Under the pieces are notes generated by a model. The model was not told the origin of the DNA and made no database searches. It saw only the letters and a program-made list of their open reading frames with translations. Positions 10,501 to 17,971 of a stretch of DNA of 64,000 nucleotides are shown here, piece by piece; position 1 is the first letter of the stretch; each line of letters opens with the position of its first letter. A program made the translations under genes and the position numbers. Origin of the DNA: Oscillospiraceae bacterium (GTDB taxonomy: Bacteria > Bacillota > Clostridia > Oscillospirales > Oscillospiraceae); assembly GCA_015068495.1 (NCBI GenBank), contig SVKL01000010.1:1-64000 (forward strand), written 5' to 3'.

Positions 10501-11854
10501 GGATCTGACACCCAAGAGCGGCTTCCGGTTCGGTGGTTGGTACGACAATGCGGAGTTTACCGGTGAGCGGATCAACACCATCGTCTTTACCAACACTGTG
10601 GACTATAAGCTGTATGCCAAGTGGGAGCATCCCGGTGTGTACTCTATTACAGCAACGGAAGAGACTCTGGCAGGCGGTCCTACCCTGACCGAAGGCTTCA
10701 ATGCTACCTTTACTGTAAAACGGACCATTCCCGAGGGAGCTGTGGCTACCTCTGATGTGCAGACAGTCTATGTCCGTACTCTGAACGGTACTGCTTATGG
10801 TACTACTCCCGAGATGATCAACGAAGAAGGCCAGGATCAGTTCCACTTTGCCCATACCGATCCTTCTCAGGAAGGCAGCGGTTATCTGGTATTCGGCCCT
10901 GACAGCGGTCTGGAGCAAATCATCACCGTCAGCGAAACGGATATGGAAAACTGGGATTATATGGCTTCCAGCTACCGCATCGGCGAGGCTGCCCGCTACT
11001 ACTTCGTGCAGATATACAAGGTGCAGGCAAGCAGCGGTGAAAATGCTGCCATCGATGCCCAGCAGGGCAAGGAGCAGCGGGATCTGCCTCTGACTCCCTA
11101 TGAGCTTCTGGAAACTGCTTACACCGATTGGACAGGCTTGCAGGCATATTTCAGCGATGGAAGCACGTGGAAGGAGGTAAAAACCTCCAAGGTATATACA
11201 CAGTATTACAAGGTTGAGGACATCCTTGGCAAGGCCCTTGCAAGCTACGCCTATACATCTGCCTCTAAGATCGATTATCGGATCGGTGCCACCAGATCGG
11301 GCAGTTCTTCCTCGGAAGTGATAATTTATAACAAGGACGGCTACGAGATGGGTTGGCTGACTGGCTGGCAGTCCATGTATTCGACGAAAAGAACATGGAA
11401 GGATTGGAATCTGAGTTCTAAGGAGCGGTTCGCGTTTAAGGGCAGATCCGGAAAAAATCCTGTCACTTTAGGCAATGTAGAGATGATGCTGAACGATGAA
11501 CAGTCGGCAGCTGCCGTGAATGCTTCGCCCTTGGCGGCTACGGCTTACAGTGCAGGCGAGGAAATTATGCTCACTGTGATCTTTAATGAGCTCATCAGCG
11601 AAATCGACACCGCAAACGGCGTTCCCACTCTGGACCTTTCCGGTACTGAGCTGAGCGCATACCTTGAAAATGCAGTATATGCTGAAAGCGGCGTGGGCAC
11701 CAATGCTTTGGTGTTCAAGGCAACTGTAAAGCAGGATCTGGATGCCAATGAAGTGCTGTATATCAACAATATTCTTGTAAATGCGACAGCAGATACATTT
11801 GCAACCGCCATCGGCACACTTGCTGCAGTGGTCAAAGACATCATGGGCAACTGA
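4514..11854 (+). CDS. Giant secreted surface protein (2446 aa): signal peptide, N-terminal dockerin, central region with acidic segment, MucBP-like and InlB B (Flg_new/Listeria-Bacteroides) repeats
   Basis: Signal-like MKMQQNWLKRLIALALVIVSLLQWLPAETIAAA; dockerin duplex GDVNGDGTVDAKDVNLIRRHIAGG / AEVNGDGVIDAKDVNLTRRYIAGG; many GYTFAGWY...YAKW repeats; no LPXTG-like C-terminus. Confidence 0.9.
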   Translation: MKMQQNWLKRLIALALVIVSLLQWLPAETIAAAIENARSTTVTAGDVNGDGTVDAKDVNLIRRHIAGGYNVNINTLAAEVNGDGVIDAKDVNLTRRYIAGGYDVELKPCVLYTVKFETGGGTTYEDKEVPQGTVISSFTKNPYWADHLFMGWCYDAELTQSVGSKDVVTKDMTLYANYLEQVPLETLETPNFASAEDVNTNFTITVVSTDPEMTAQEVQAAIAATNLADPDASGFISVSGSNGTYTITSVGGFNAGGTYRISLNSDKLTFKDQPESARDFNFTVHRDEVMNLDTNADAKYIPLGQISNITNNGQSVSTLDIALYEVNGDNISVTEMSTGTFTYTGTTSVQVGDIVCIYEGALPSERDQNTPKDQLGDMAFLEITAVNGSTYTYQSADTEDVLFMPDVLPMPEAADTDSDANTITVENKYLDYSADMYSYMNLDSQTVVGAGDFLAFYTGDIAVQSGENAAALTGYGKITAVSTNADTTTITFIKVTWEEVESSMDVYAKEEMTAQELLEGMDTENMESEIEQQALNSGFANEAALYMTSLALATDNFTQLSENMNLADYKVTLKDGKTVSPEELQLMAGGKVEVEIEETTIEAIVGLSPTHLGDIKGTNATKKGIVIGLDVTVVFTVAAKGIDGHLEITVTGSFIEEVGLDFVADAEAIWDVWGIFPYISDFRATANVDVLNYTAVSFNATMVTKENEDEEEEDGEDGDNDNDDEDEEEVDIAEEIKGLLESMTAGDEEDDESQEEAEENENKLIQRYSEMLNQESDWINIVEYNITEVKKSVPFEIPLINISFKADFVVKIDASISIGFDFEYVEGTRYVFTVDVKAGEVRSNTIQLQEKAYQFCFYAMGRIGLKAGVELGFGISVIDEAVAAVYVTAEAGAYTKLYGYFFYELKYTESQGKTSKYSGALLIQIGIYLEVGLEATAVGGYFSTEVTFLDKEWLLYQAGIRQNVLDFVTTQEEMPEIALKQYVRKAYIPNSVFSMSYLDLLTGDGETALYSDWNDPSVKDDFRSGDNFEITMTNKKFSYNPQTNAIWVNPDADDAKLEGEMIITFKRQPMTFTSKPLQRRISLYWDNTRDGYMIVPNTNGGSYIPMIIKGYEEKLEKPADPEKPGYNFAGWYSDEDLTVPYTFPATMPASDTNIYAKWEARTDIPYTVEHYQENFRSGEYELTEIEEFKGTTDTTVTPAVKNYTGYVAPVQAQLKVEADGSAILRYYYALERHNVTFDAGRVDGVEVTAEEDVTYNLKYGAKITAPVMAMKGYTFVGWTVDGTTQATVAETVGTQDLTYTAMWEKEANTEYRIEYYVQQADGRYTLQHMVKDKTVTGKVFTEEYLRSLLIDGTAADDKYIQVNAVAFENVTVKGIVTKEAAVDGNGKTVIKVNYGRIKHTLTFDPNYPGAEPIVKDMFYGAEIVAPQNMTRTGYTFVGWEVAPVAPVMPAESLTYRAVWQANTDTAYKVEHYQEQLDGSYALVDTDNETGTTETEVTPAVKNYEGFTAPQTQTVTVKADGTLVVEYKYTRNSYTIAFDADGGEVEPSSITAKYGESITLPAPTREGYGFDGWYNGTVAFTSATMVAENLTLTAQWSAGKIGYTVNHYQQNVDGNGYTLYKTDSGTASMDEEVTPSLNSYEGFTAPGSTTTITIKASAAENVVDYYYTRNQYTLTWELGIGSAEGQTYTSGKVYYGEEVKAPVPAKAGYTFTWNTTPVTVMPANDLTYTANWKENTYTVIFHANNGTDEQITKELAYSAALGENTFQYAGYTFAGWTDGVNTYTESTKLSQIITGSTTTLNLNAVWQSQSFTITYVGVEPGEHNNATEYTEGNAVSLTAPNARPGYTFAGWYDNSSFDGSPVDAITAGSIGNKTFYANWQENVYHIVLNHNDGTNMKDTYANLPYTGEWVTTAPTRSGYTFAGWALSADGAVVCSDGARLTAFVDANTASGAVIELFAKWNVVEYTITYDLGMHAASTTHNNPTKYSIETGEDIVLKDLTPKSGFRFGGWYDNAEFTGERINTIVFTNTVDYKLYAKWEHPGVYSITATEETLAGGPTLTEGFNATFTVKRTIPEGAVATSDVQTVYVRTLNGTAYGTTPEMINEEGQDQFHFAHTDPSQEGSGYLVFGPDSGLEQIITVSETDMENWDYMASSYRIGEAARYYFVQIYKVQASSGENAAIDAQQGKEQRDLPLTPYELLETAYTDWTGLQAYFSDGSTWKEVKTSKVYTQYYKVEDILGKALASYAYTSASKIDYRIGATRSGSSSSEVIIYNKDGYEMGWLTGWQSMYSTKRTWKDWNLSSKERFAFKGRSGKNPVTLGNVEMMLNDEQSAAAVNASPLAATAYSAGEEIMLTVIFNELISEIDTANGVPTLDLSGTELSAYLENAVYAESGVGTNALVFKATVKQDLDANEVLYINNILVNATADTFATAIGTLAAVVKDIMGN

Positions 11855-11876
11855 TACCCCGACAAAATGAAACAGG

Positions 11877-11906
11877 AAGCGCCATAGCCCGTCTATGGCG
11901 CTTCTT
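11877..11906 (+). terminator. Rho-independent terminator
   Basis: aagcgccatagcccgtctatggcgcttcttt. Confidence 0.75.
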
Positions 11907-11927
11907 TACAAGAAACGGTGAGCAATT

Positions 11928-12737
11928 ATGAACAAACGATTGGCGCAGATCATTTGCGCTGTGCTGTGTGTCTGCCTTGTGGTAGCAGGTGTATGGTTTT
12001 TCTTAAAAAAACAAAATAGTGAGCCGGTGGTCATTGCCGTCATAGACACGGGGATTTCCTCCAAAGCGATCCCTGCCGATCACATCCTGGAGGGCAAGAA
12101 CTACTATGACCCGGCTCTTTCCACCGAGGACACCTACGGGCACGGCACTGCGGTGGCATCTGTGATACTAAAGCATTTCCCCCAGGCGCGGCTTGTGCCC
12201 TTAGTCAGTAATGTCTATGATTCCGGCAAAATAGAGCAGGTCACGGGTGATGTGTTCGCCCAAATGATCCGGGATGCCATCGATGTGTACCATTGTGACA
12301 TTATCAATGTCAGCGCCGGTCTGATCCTGGATAAGACCCCCATCCGTGAAGCCGTTGCCTATGCCGAGGAGCAGGGTGTTCTGATCGTTGCATCAGCGGG
12401 AAATGACTATGCCCAGATCGGTGATTTTGCCTATTTCCCGGCAAGCTATGAAACGGTGTTTGCCGTTGGCTCTGTTACCAAGGACGGCACTTCCGTATCC
12501 GAATTTTCTCAGCGGGGCAAATGGGTTGACATCTATACCTGCGGTGAAGATGTACAGATCGCCACCCTAAGCGGCAACACAAAGCAAAGCGAAGGCACTT
12601 CCTATTCCGCTGCCCGCATCACAGCCGAAGCCGCAAAGCTGCTGCAAAAAGATTCTGACCTCACCGCCGCCCAACTCCGGGAAAAACTCCTTGGCTCTGC
12701 CCAGTCCCTCCCGGACGGCAGAAAATATATTCCGTAG
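11928..12737 (+). CDS. Membrane-anchored S8 (subtilisin-like) serine peptidase
   Basis: D: VIAVIDTGIS; H: YGHGTAVAS; N: VASAGND; S: EGTSYSAAR; N-terminal TM. Confidence 0.93.
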   Translation: MNKRLAQIICAVLCVCLVVAGVWFFLKKQNSEPVVIAVIDTGISSKAIPADHILEGKNYYDPALSTEDTYGHGTAVASVILKHFPQARLVPLVSNVYDSGKIEQVTGDVFAQMIRDAIDVYHCDIINVSAGLILDKTPIREAVAYAEEQGVLIVASAGNDYAQIGDFAYFPASYETVFAVGSVTKDGTSVSEFSQRGKWVDIYTCGEDVQIATLSGNTKQSEGTSYSAARITAEAAKLLQKDSDLTAAQLREKLLGSAQSLPDGRKYIP

Positions 12738-12768
12738 CGGATAGCCTACAGACAGGAGATGTCTTATA

Positions 12769-12855
12769 ATGGATAAATACAGAGTAAAGTTTGCAGACAG
12801 CAATGGCCGCAGGGCCGCCCTGGAACTGTGCTGTTTTTGCCCGGCTTTTTGCTGA
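12769..12855 (+). CDS. Putative 28-aa Cys-rich small protein MDKYRVKFADSNGRRAALELCCFCPAFC
   Basis: ATG with upstream ggag; last eight residues CCFCPAFC; directly follows the S8 peptidase. Not in the ORF track (too short). Confidence 0.35.
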   Translation: MDKYRVKFADSNGRRAALELCCFCPAFC

Positions 12856-12968
12856 AAATTTAATGTATGAAAGGTTTTTATTATGAAAAACGAAAATTAT
12901 TATGAAAAAACAAGAAAAATTTTGGAGGATAATATTATCCCGACCATGAAGCCGCTGGATAAAAATCA

Positions 12969-13004
12969 AACACCCTATGACTTTTCAGTCATAGGGTGTT
13001 TTTT
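12969..13004. terminator. Rho-independent terminator
   Basis: acaccctatgacttttcagtcatagggtgttttttg. Confidence 0.8.
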
Positions 13005-13037
13005 GTAAAATCGTTCCCAAAAGCAGAATCTACAAAG

Positions 13038-13493
13038 CTACTTTTTCATTTCCGTATAGGGAAGCTCCTCAAAGCCTGCTTTTTGATATACGTGGACTGC
13101 CCGCTGGTTTTCTGCCTCAACCTCCAAACGCAATACCGCATCCGGATATTTGTCTGCCACATAACGCAGAAACAGGCTTCCCAGCCCCAAGCCCCGGTAC
13201 GGCTCTTTAATGTATAGGTCTTCCACCCATATGCAGGGCTTTCCGAACTCTGTGGAAAAGCTTTTTGCCAGCATAGCGTATCCTTGAATCGTGTTTTCTT
13301 CCTCAAAGATATACCCCTCTAAATACGGGCATTGGTTGATGCAGTTATCAAAATCAGCCTTAAAGATTTCTTCCGACCCGTTACTCAGCACGGCAGGGGA
13401 AGCGTAAAATACGCGCATCATTTCCAGCACGTTTGCTCTGTCCTGCGGCTGCATACGCCTAATTGAACGATACAACTTAGATACCTCCTGCAA
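13038..13493 (-). CDS. GNAT family N-acetyltransferase
   Basis: IWVEDLYIKEPYRGLGLGSLFLRYV acetyl-CoA-binding motif; VYQKAGFEELPY C-terminus. Confidence 0.9.
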   Translation of the reverse strand: MQEVSKLYRSIRRMQPQDRANVLEMMRVFYASPAVLSNGSEEIFKADFDNCINQCPYLEGYIFEEENTIQGYAMLAKSFSTEFGKPCIWVEDLYIKEPYRGLGLGSLFLRYVADKYPDAVLRLEVEAENQRAVHVYQKAGFEELPYTEMKK

Positions 13494-13679
13494 ATTCTGC
13501 GGTTATTATACAATAAAAGCTTCGAAATTTCAATGTGACCGATTGGAAATGCTATGTGGTAGAAAAAAGGAAAAAGATATGCTATAGTAAAAATAATCCA
13601 ATCCTTTGTAAGATTTCCCTTTTGTTTCCCGTCAATATAAGTGAAAAGGCCTTTTGCAAAAGAATCGGGAGGTGACCAT

Positions 13680-14231
13680 ATGGAGGACCGTCAAATTATT
13701 GCGCTGTTTTGGAATCGGGATGAGCAGGCAATTTCCCAATCCCAAAAGAAATACGGGAGATTCTGTCACACCATCGCTTATCGCATTCTGAGTTCCTATG
13801 GAGACAGCGAGGAATGTGTCAACGACACGTGGCAAAAAGCTTGGAATGCAATCCCACCGGAAAAGCCCGCTGTTTTGCAGGCATTTTTCGGACGCATTAC
13901 CCGCAATCTGGCGCTGGACCGCTATGCCTACAAGGCAGCCAAAAAACGGAATATCCATTTGGAAGCCGCGATGGAGGAGTATTGGGAGTGCATCCCCGAC
14001 GGAAAGCCGAATTTAGAGGATTCTCTGGCGATGAAAGACCTGTTAAACCGCTTTTTGGCTGACTTGGATAAGCAGACCCGTATTATTTTTCTCCGCAGGT
14101 ACTGGTATGCTTGCTCCATAGGGGAGATTGCACGGTCGGTGGGCTTAATGGAGAGCAATGTGAGTGTGATTCTCCATAGGACGCGAAAAAAGCTGAAAGC
14201 CTATCTTGAAAAGGAAGGGATGTTTATATGA
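13680..14231 (+). CDS. ECF-type RNA polymerase sigma factor
   Basis: Sigma70 region 2 (ECVNDTWQKAWNAIPPEKP...FFGRITRNLALD) and region 4 (IGEIARSVGLMESNVSVILHRTRKKLKAYL); RBS before MEDRQI. Confidence 0.9.
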   Translation: MEDRQIIALFWNRDEQAISQSQKKYGRFCHTIAYRILSSYGDSEECVNDTWQKAWNAIPPEKPAVLQAFFGRITRNLALDRYAYKAAKKRNIHLEAAMEEYWECIPDGKPNLEDSLAMKDLLNRFLADLDKQTRIIFLRRYWYACSIGEIARSVGLMESNVSVILHRTRKKLKAYLEKEGMFI

Positions 14232-16195
14232 AGAAAAAATGGTTTCACACCTTAGAATTGGTGGATGAACAATATGTTGCTGAGGCAAATCCAAATAAAA
14301 AAACTGTTCCGTTACGGAAAAAACGAATTGTTATGACAGCGCTGGCAAGCGCCGCTGCCTGCCTTGCGCTTACTGTAACCGGCTTGTGGCTGTTTATGCC
14401 CTATGACAACGCCCCTCCCAGTATAGAGCACCACGAAAAGAACGACTACTACGCTGTGATTGAAAAGCTCAACGATTTCAAGAAAGAGCCTTTGCAATAC
14501 AATAACAATTTTGATATGATTGTGGACGATGTGGGAGATATGTTTTTGGGCGGTGTAAAGGGCGATGCTGCCAACACCGCAGTGCCCGAGGCAGCAGCGC
14601 CGGGTGCTGATCGGGGTGACGGATACTTTGAGACGAACACCACCGGCACCAGTGGCACCGGTAGTAGCACCTACGAGGAAATCACCGACAATCAGGTGGA
14701 GGGTATTACGGAAGCTGACCGCATCAAACGCTCAAGCACCCACATCTACTATCTGGATGGCAGCACGCTGAAGATTTTCAATATCGCAGGTTTGGATTCC
14801 CTGCAGGTGGGCAGCATTGCGCTGGAGGAAACTGCCTATGAAGCCTACCAGCGGCAGTGGGCATTCTATCTGTCTGCGGACTGTAAGACCGCAACGGTGT
14901 TCACCAAGTACCAAAATGCGAAAAAACAGCTTTGCGTTGGCGTGATTGCTGTGGATGTCAGCGATCCGGCAAATCCTGTGGAGAAAAACCGGCTGGAGAT
15001 TACCGGCAACTACCTGTCCTCCCGTGTGACCGACGGCAAGATCCTGCTGATGACAGAGTTTGTGTTGAACAAACAGACAATGGATTTTGACAAGGAGGAA
15101 ACCTTCCTGCCGCAGATTAACGGAGAAAGCATTCCTTCCGATTGCATCGTGCTGCCGGAGGATGTCAATTCCGCCCGCTACACTGTGGTAATGAAGCTGG
15201 ATGAAAACACCCTTGCAACCGAGGGTCAGACCGCATTCCTGTCCTACACCGAGGATATCTACGTGTCCCACGACCATATTTTCCTGACCCACGTATACGC
15301 AGATGTGCAGAAGCAGGAGAATGAGAATATCCGCAATGCTATGACGGAAATCACAGCTTTGCGCTACAAGGACGCTTTTGAAAAGAAAGGCACAGTGGTG
15401 GTCCGCGGCTATGTGAAGGACCAGTGGAGTATGGACGAATACGAGGGTATTCTCCGGGTGGTCACCACCACCAACGCCACAACGGTACACGAAACCTACG
15501 CAGGCAGTTCTGTTTCTGCAGAGATTTTGGTCACTGCCACCGGCAACTCCAACGCAAGCCTTTACTGTATCAACCTGAAGGATTTTCAGGTTGTGGCAAG
15601 TGTTGAGGACTTTGCTCCTCCCAGAGAGGAAGTGCAGTCTGTGCGGTTTGACAAGGAAACGGCTTATGTGTGTACCTCCATCGAGATGTCGGACCCGGTG
15701 TTCTTCTTCGATTTGTCGGATCTGAACAACATCACCTATAAGGATACCGGGAAGATTGACGGCTTCTCTTCTTCTTTGGTGAATTTCGGTGACGGGTATC
15801 TTCTGGGTATCGGACAGGAAAACTGGAACAACTTTAAGGCAGAAATCTATACGGAAACCGAAGACGGGGTAGAGGGCTTCTGCAAGTACGTTTTGGAGAA
15901 TGTGGACTATTCTGCCGATTACAAGTCCTACTATATCGACAGAGAAAATCAACTGCTGGGCTTAGGCATTACAGATTTCAGCGGAGACAGCGTTGTGGAC
16001 TACACCACAGGCCAAAAGGGGAATTCCCGTTATATCCTGTTGCATTTCGACGGATATAATTTGGTGGAGCTGATCAATGTAGAGCTGAAGGGCGACAATA
16101 ACCTCAAGCGCGGTGTCCTTGTGGAGGGCTATCTGTATCTGTTCGGCAAGGAAGACTTCCAAGTACTTGCCACACCCTTTGTAGTTCCCAATTAA
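14228..16195 (+). CDS. Membrane protein with extracellular beta-propeller domain; putative regulator/anti-sigma partner of the adjacent ECF sigma
   Basis: ATGA overlap with sigma gene; short cytosolic N-terminus, TM (VMTALASAAACLALTVTGLWLF), then a region resembling secreted beta-propeller proteins (PF09826 type). Confidence 0.82.
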   Translation: MKKKWFHTLELVDEQYVAEANPNKKTVPLRKKRIVMTALASAAACLALTVTGLWLFMPYDNAPPSIEHHEKNDYYAVIEKLNDFKKEPLQYNNNFDMIVDDVGDMFLGGVKGDAANTAVPEAAAPGADRGDGYFETNTTGTSGTGSSTYEEITDNQVEGITEADRIKRSSTHIYYLDGSTLKIFNIAGLDSLQVGSIALEETAYEAYQRQWAFYLSADCKTATVFTKYQNAKKQLCVGVIAVDVSDPANPVEKNRLEITGNYLSSRVTDGKILLMTEFVLNKQTMDFDKEETFLPQINGESIPSDCIVLPEDVNSARYTVVMKLDENTLATEGQTAFLSYTEDIYVSHDHIFLTHVYADVQKQENENIRNAMTEITALRYKDAFEKKGTVVVRGYVKDQWSMDEYEGILRVVTTTNATTVHETYAGSSVSAEILVTATGNSNASLYCINLKDFQVVASVEDFAPPREEVQSVRFDKETAYVCTSIEMSDPVFFFDLSDLNNITYKDTGKIDGFSSSLVNFGDGYLLGIGQENWNNFKAEIYTETEDGVEGFCKYVLENVDYSADYKSYYIDRENQLLGLGITDFSGDSVVDYTTGQKGNSRYILLHFDGYNLVELINVELKGDNNLKRGVLVEGYLYLFGKEDFQVLATPFVVPN

Positions 16196-16208
16196 AAGCG
16201 TTTTCCCA

Positions 16209-16244
16209 AGGGCGGCTGCAGAATCTGCAGCCGCCCTTTTTGTA
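16209..16244 (+). terminator. Rho-independent terminator
   Basis: gggcggctgcagaatctgcagccgccctttttgt. Confidence 0.8.
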
Positions 16245-16321
16245 GACAGGATTGCGTTGACAAGCAGGGGAGCGGCTGATATAATTTACATCGAATCATC
16301 TACCTGTGCTGGAGGAAAACT

Positions 16322-16894
16322 ATGGGCTTTGGGGAACTGTTTTTGTTGGCAATCGGCTTGAGTATGGATGCCTTTGCGGTGTCTGTGTGCAAGGGCTTGT
16401 CCGTGAAAAAAGCAGGCATAAAAGAAGCCACCATCTGCGGCGGTTGGTTTGGCGGTTTTCAGGCGCTGATGCCGTTAGCCGGCTATTATTTGGGGACGCT
16501 TTTTGCCGAAGCCATTAAAGCCTTTGATCATTGGATTGCCTTCGGCTTGTTGGCAATCATCGGCATCAATATGCTGAAAGAGGCCTTCAGCAAGGAATGT
16601 GACTGTGAGAATCATAATGCAGATTTTTCCGTGAAGACAATGTTTGTGATGGCGGTTGCCACCAGTATAGACGCGCTGGCGGTGGGCATTTCCCTTGCTA
16701 TGGCAGGAAATGTAAATGTCCTTTTGGCGGTTGTGCTGATCGGTGTGACCACCTTCTTGCTGTCGGCGCTTGGCGTGAAAATCGGCAATCTCTTTGGTAA
16801 CCGCTTTGAAAAGAAAGCCCAAATCGCCGGCGGTGTGATTCTGATTGTGCTGGGCGTAAAAATTCTTCTGGAGCATACAGGAGTTCTGAAATGA
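16322..16894 (+). CDS. mntP: Manganese efflux pump MntP
   Basis: LFLLAIGLSMDAFAVSVCKGL and VATSIDALAVGISLAM characteristic of MntP; about six TMs. Confidence 0.93.
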   Translation: MGFGELFLLAIGLSMDAFAVSVCKGLSVKKAGIKEATICGGWFGGFQALMPLAGYYLGTLFAEAIKAFDHWIAFGLLAIIGINMLKEAFSKECDCENHNADFSVKTMFVMAVATSIDALAVGISLAMAGNVNVLLAVVLIGVTTFLLSALGVKIGNLFGNRFEKKAQIAGGVILIVLGVKILLEHTGVLK

Positions 16895-17352
16895 TAAAGA
16901 CAGATAGACGCGTGAGGCTGTGTGCAGCCTTGCTGGCAGTAAATATCCTGTTTATATGGGGTAATTCCTTGTTGCCCGGCGAGGTGTCCGGCGCAATCAG
17001 CCATTGGGTACGGAATGTTTTGGCGTTTTTGCTGCCCGGCGGCACAGACAGCCCCGATACCGGACACGGTCTTGTGAGAAAGCTGGCGCATTTTACGGAA
17101 TTTGCCTGCTTGGGAGCACTGTTTACTTGGCTTTTGTCTATGTACAGAAAAGCTGCAATTTGGGCTTTGCCGTTGGGTGCTTTCGTGGCAAGTGTTGACG
17201 AAACCATTCAGCGCTTTGTGCCGGGCCGCGGCCCCAGTGTGATAGACGTGCTGATTGATACAGCAGGGGTGCTGCTGGGTATAGGGGTACTGCTTTTGGG
17301 ATATACTGTAAGAAAATCCCAAAAATCAAAAAAGGAGGACCCAATGAAATGA
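16891..17352 (+). CDS. VanZ family protein
   Basis: LVRKLAHFTEFACLGAL and DETIQRFVPGRGPSVIDVLIDTAGVLLG motifs. Confidence 0.92.
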   Translation: MIKTDRRVRLCAALLAVNILFIWGNSLLPGEVSGAISHWVRNVLAFLLPGGTDSPDTGHGLVRKLAHFTEFACLGALFTWLLSMYRKAAIWALPLGAFVASVDETIQRFVPGRGPSVIDVLIDTAGVLLGIGVLLLGYTVRKSQKSKKEDPMK

Positions 17353-17897
17353 AAAAGCAAATTACAATTTTGATGGCGCTGGCGCTTGCTCTGTCTATGA
17401 CCGCCTGCAGAAGAAAGGCAAACACCAATACAACGACAGATACCAACCAACAAACCGCGCTGACCGGCACAATGGAGGAGAATGTCAACAAACTGATTCA
17501 GGCAGAGCCTGTGGAGTTTATGGGCGGAATGCTGCCGGTGGACCTGAAGGATACCTCTGAAGAGGGGCTTTGGCAGCTGAAAAGCACCACCGGCTTGGAC
17601 TCTGCCGAGAAGATTACCGACGTTGCCGTCTATGAGCCGATGACCGGCTCGCAGGCGTTTTCTCTGGTGCTGGTGCGGGTGGCAGAGGGTAACGACCCCA
17701 AGGATGTTGCCCAACAGATGAAAGAGAATATCGACCCCAATAAGTGGATTTGCGCCAGAGCAGATCAGGTATCTGTCGCAGGCTATGGCGATACGGTTTT
17801 GTTTGTGATGGCAGACAGCAATTTGGACGTTGAGACAGAGGATTATGTAGAAGCCTTCAAAACCCTCTGTGGCGGAAAATTGGACTTTACTATGTAA
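17349..17897 (+). CDS. DUF4358-like lipoprotein
   Basis: Lipobox LSMTACRRK; DUF4358-like body. Confidence 0.65.
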   Translation: MKKQITILMALALALSMTACRRKANTNTTTDTNQQTALTGTMEENVNKLIQAEPVEFMGGMLPVDLKDTSEEGLWQLKSTTGLDSAEKITDVAVYEPMTGSQAFSLVLVRVAEGNDPKDVAQQMKENIDPNKWICARADQVSVAGYGDTVLFVMADSNLDVETEDYVEAFKTLCGGKLDFTM

Positions 17898-17971
17898 AAT
17901 ACGTGTTTTGGGCGTGTTGGAAAGCACGCCCAATTTTATAGAATGTAACGGATGCCCCAAGGAGGGTAAGT

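Noticed and set aside
7870-10640. Possible tandem DNA repeat or CRISPR-like periodicity
   Set aside because: The periodicity is protein-level InlB/Flg_new repeats, with divergent DNA and no constant spacer/repeat structure.
4691-10918. Very long antisense ORFs (4691-7246 minus, 851 aa; 7583-10918 minus, 1111 aa)
   Set aside because: Shadow ORFs opposite the giant surface gene; sense strand has signal peptide, dockerin and repeat homology, antisense has none.
12832-12855. Homology of CCFCPAFC to heat-stable enterotoxin/guanylin
   Set aside because: Match is a few residues with different Cys spacing; kept only as a comment on a Cys-rich ORF.
12883-13008. 41-aa ORF MKNENYYEKTRKILEDNIIPTMKPLDKNQTPYDFSVIGCFL
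   Set aside because: Its 3' half is the terminator hairpin and it lacks a convincing RBS; more likely a scar-like segment.
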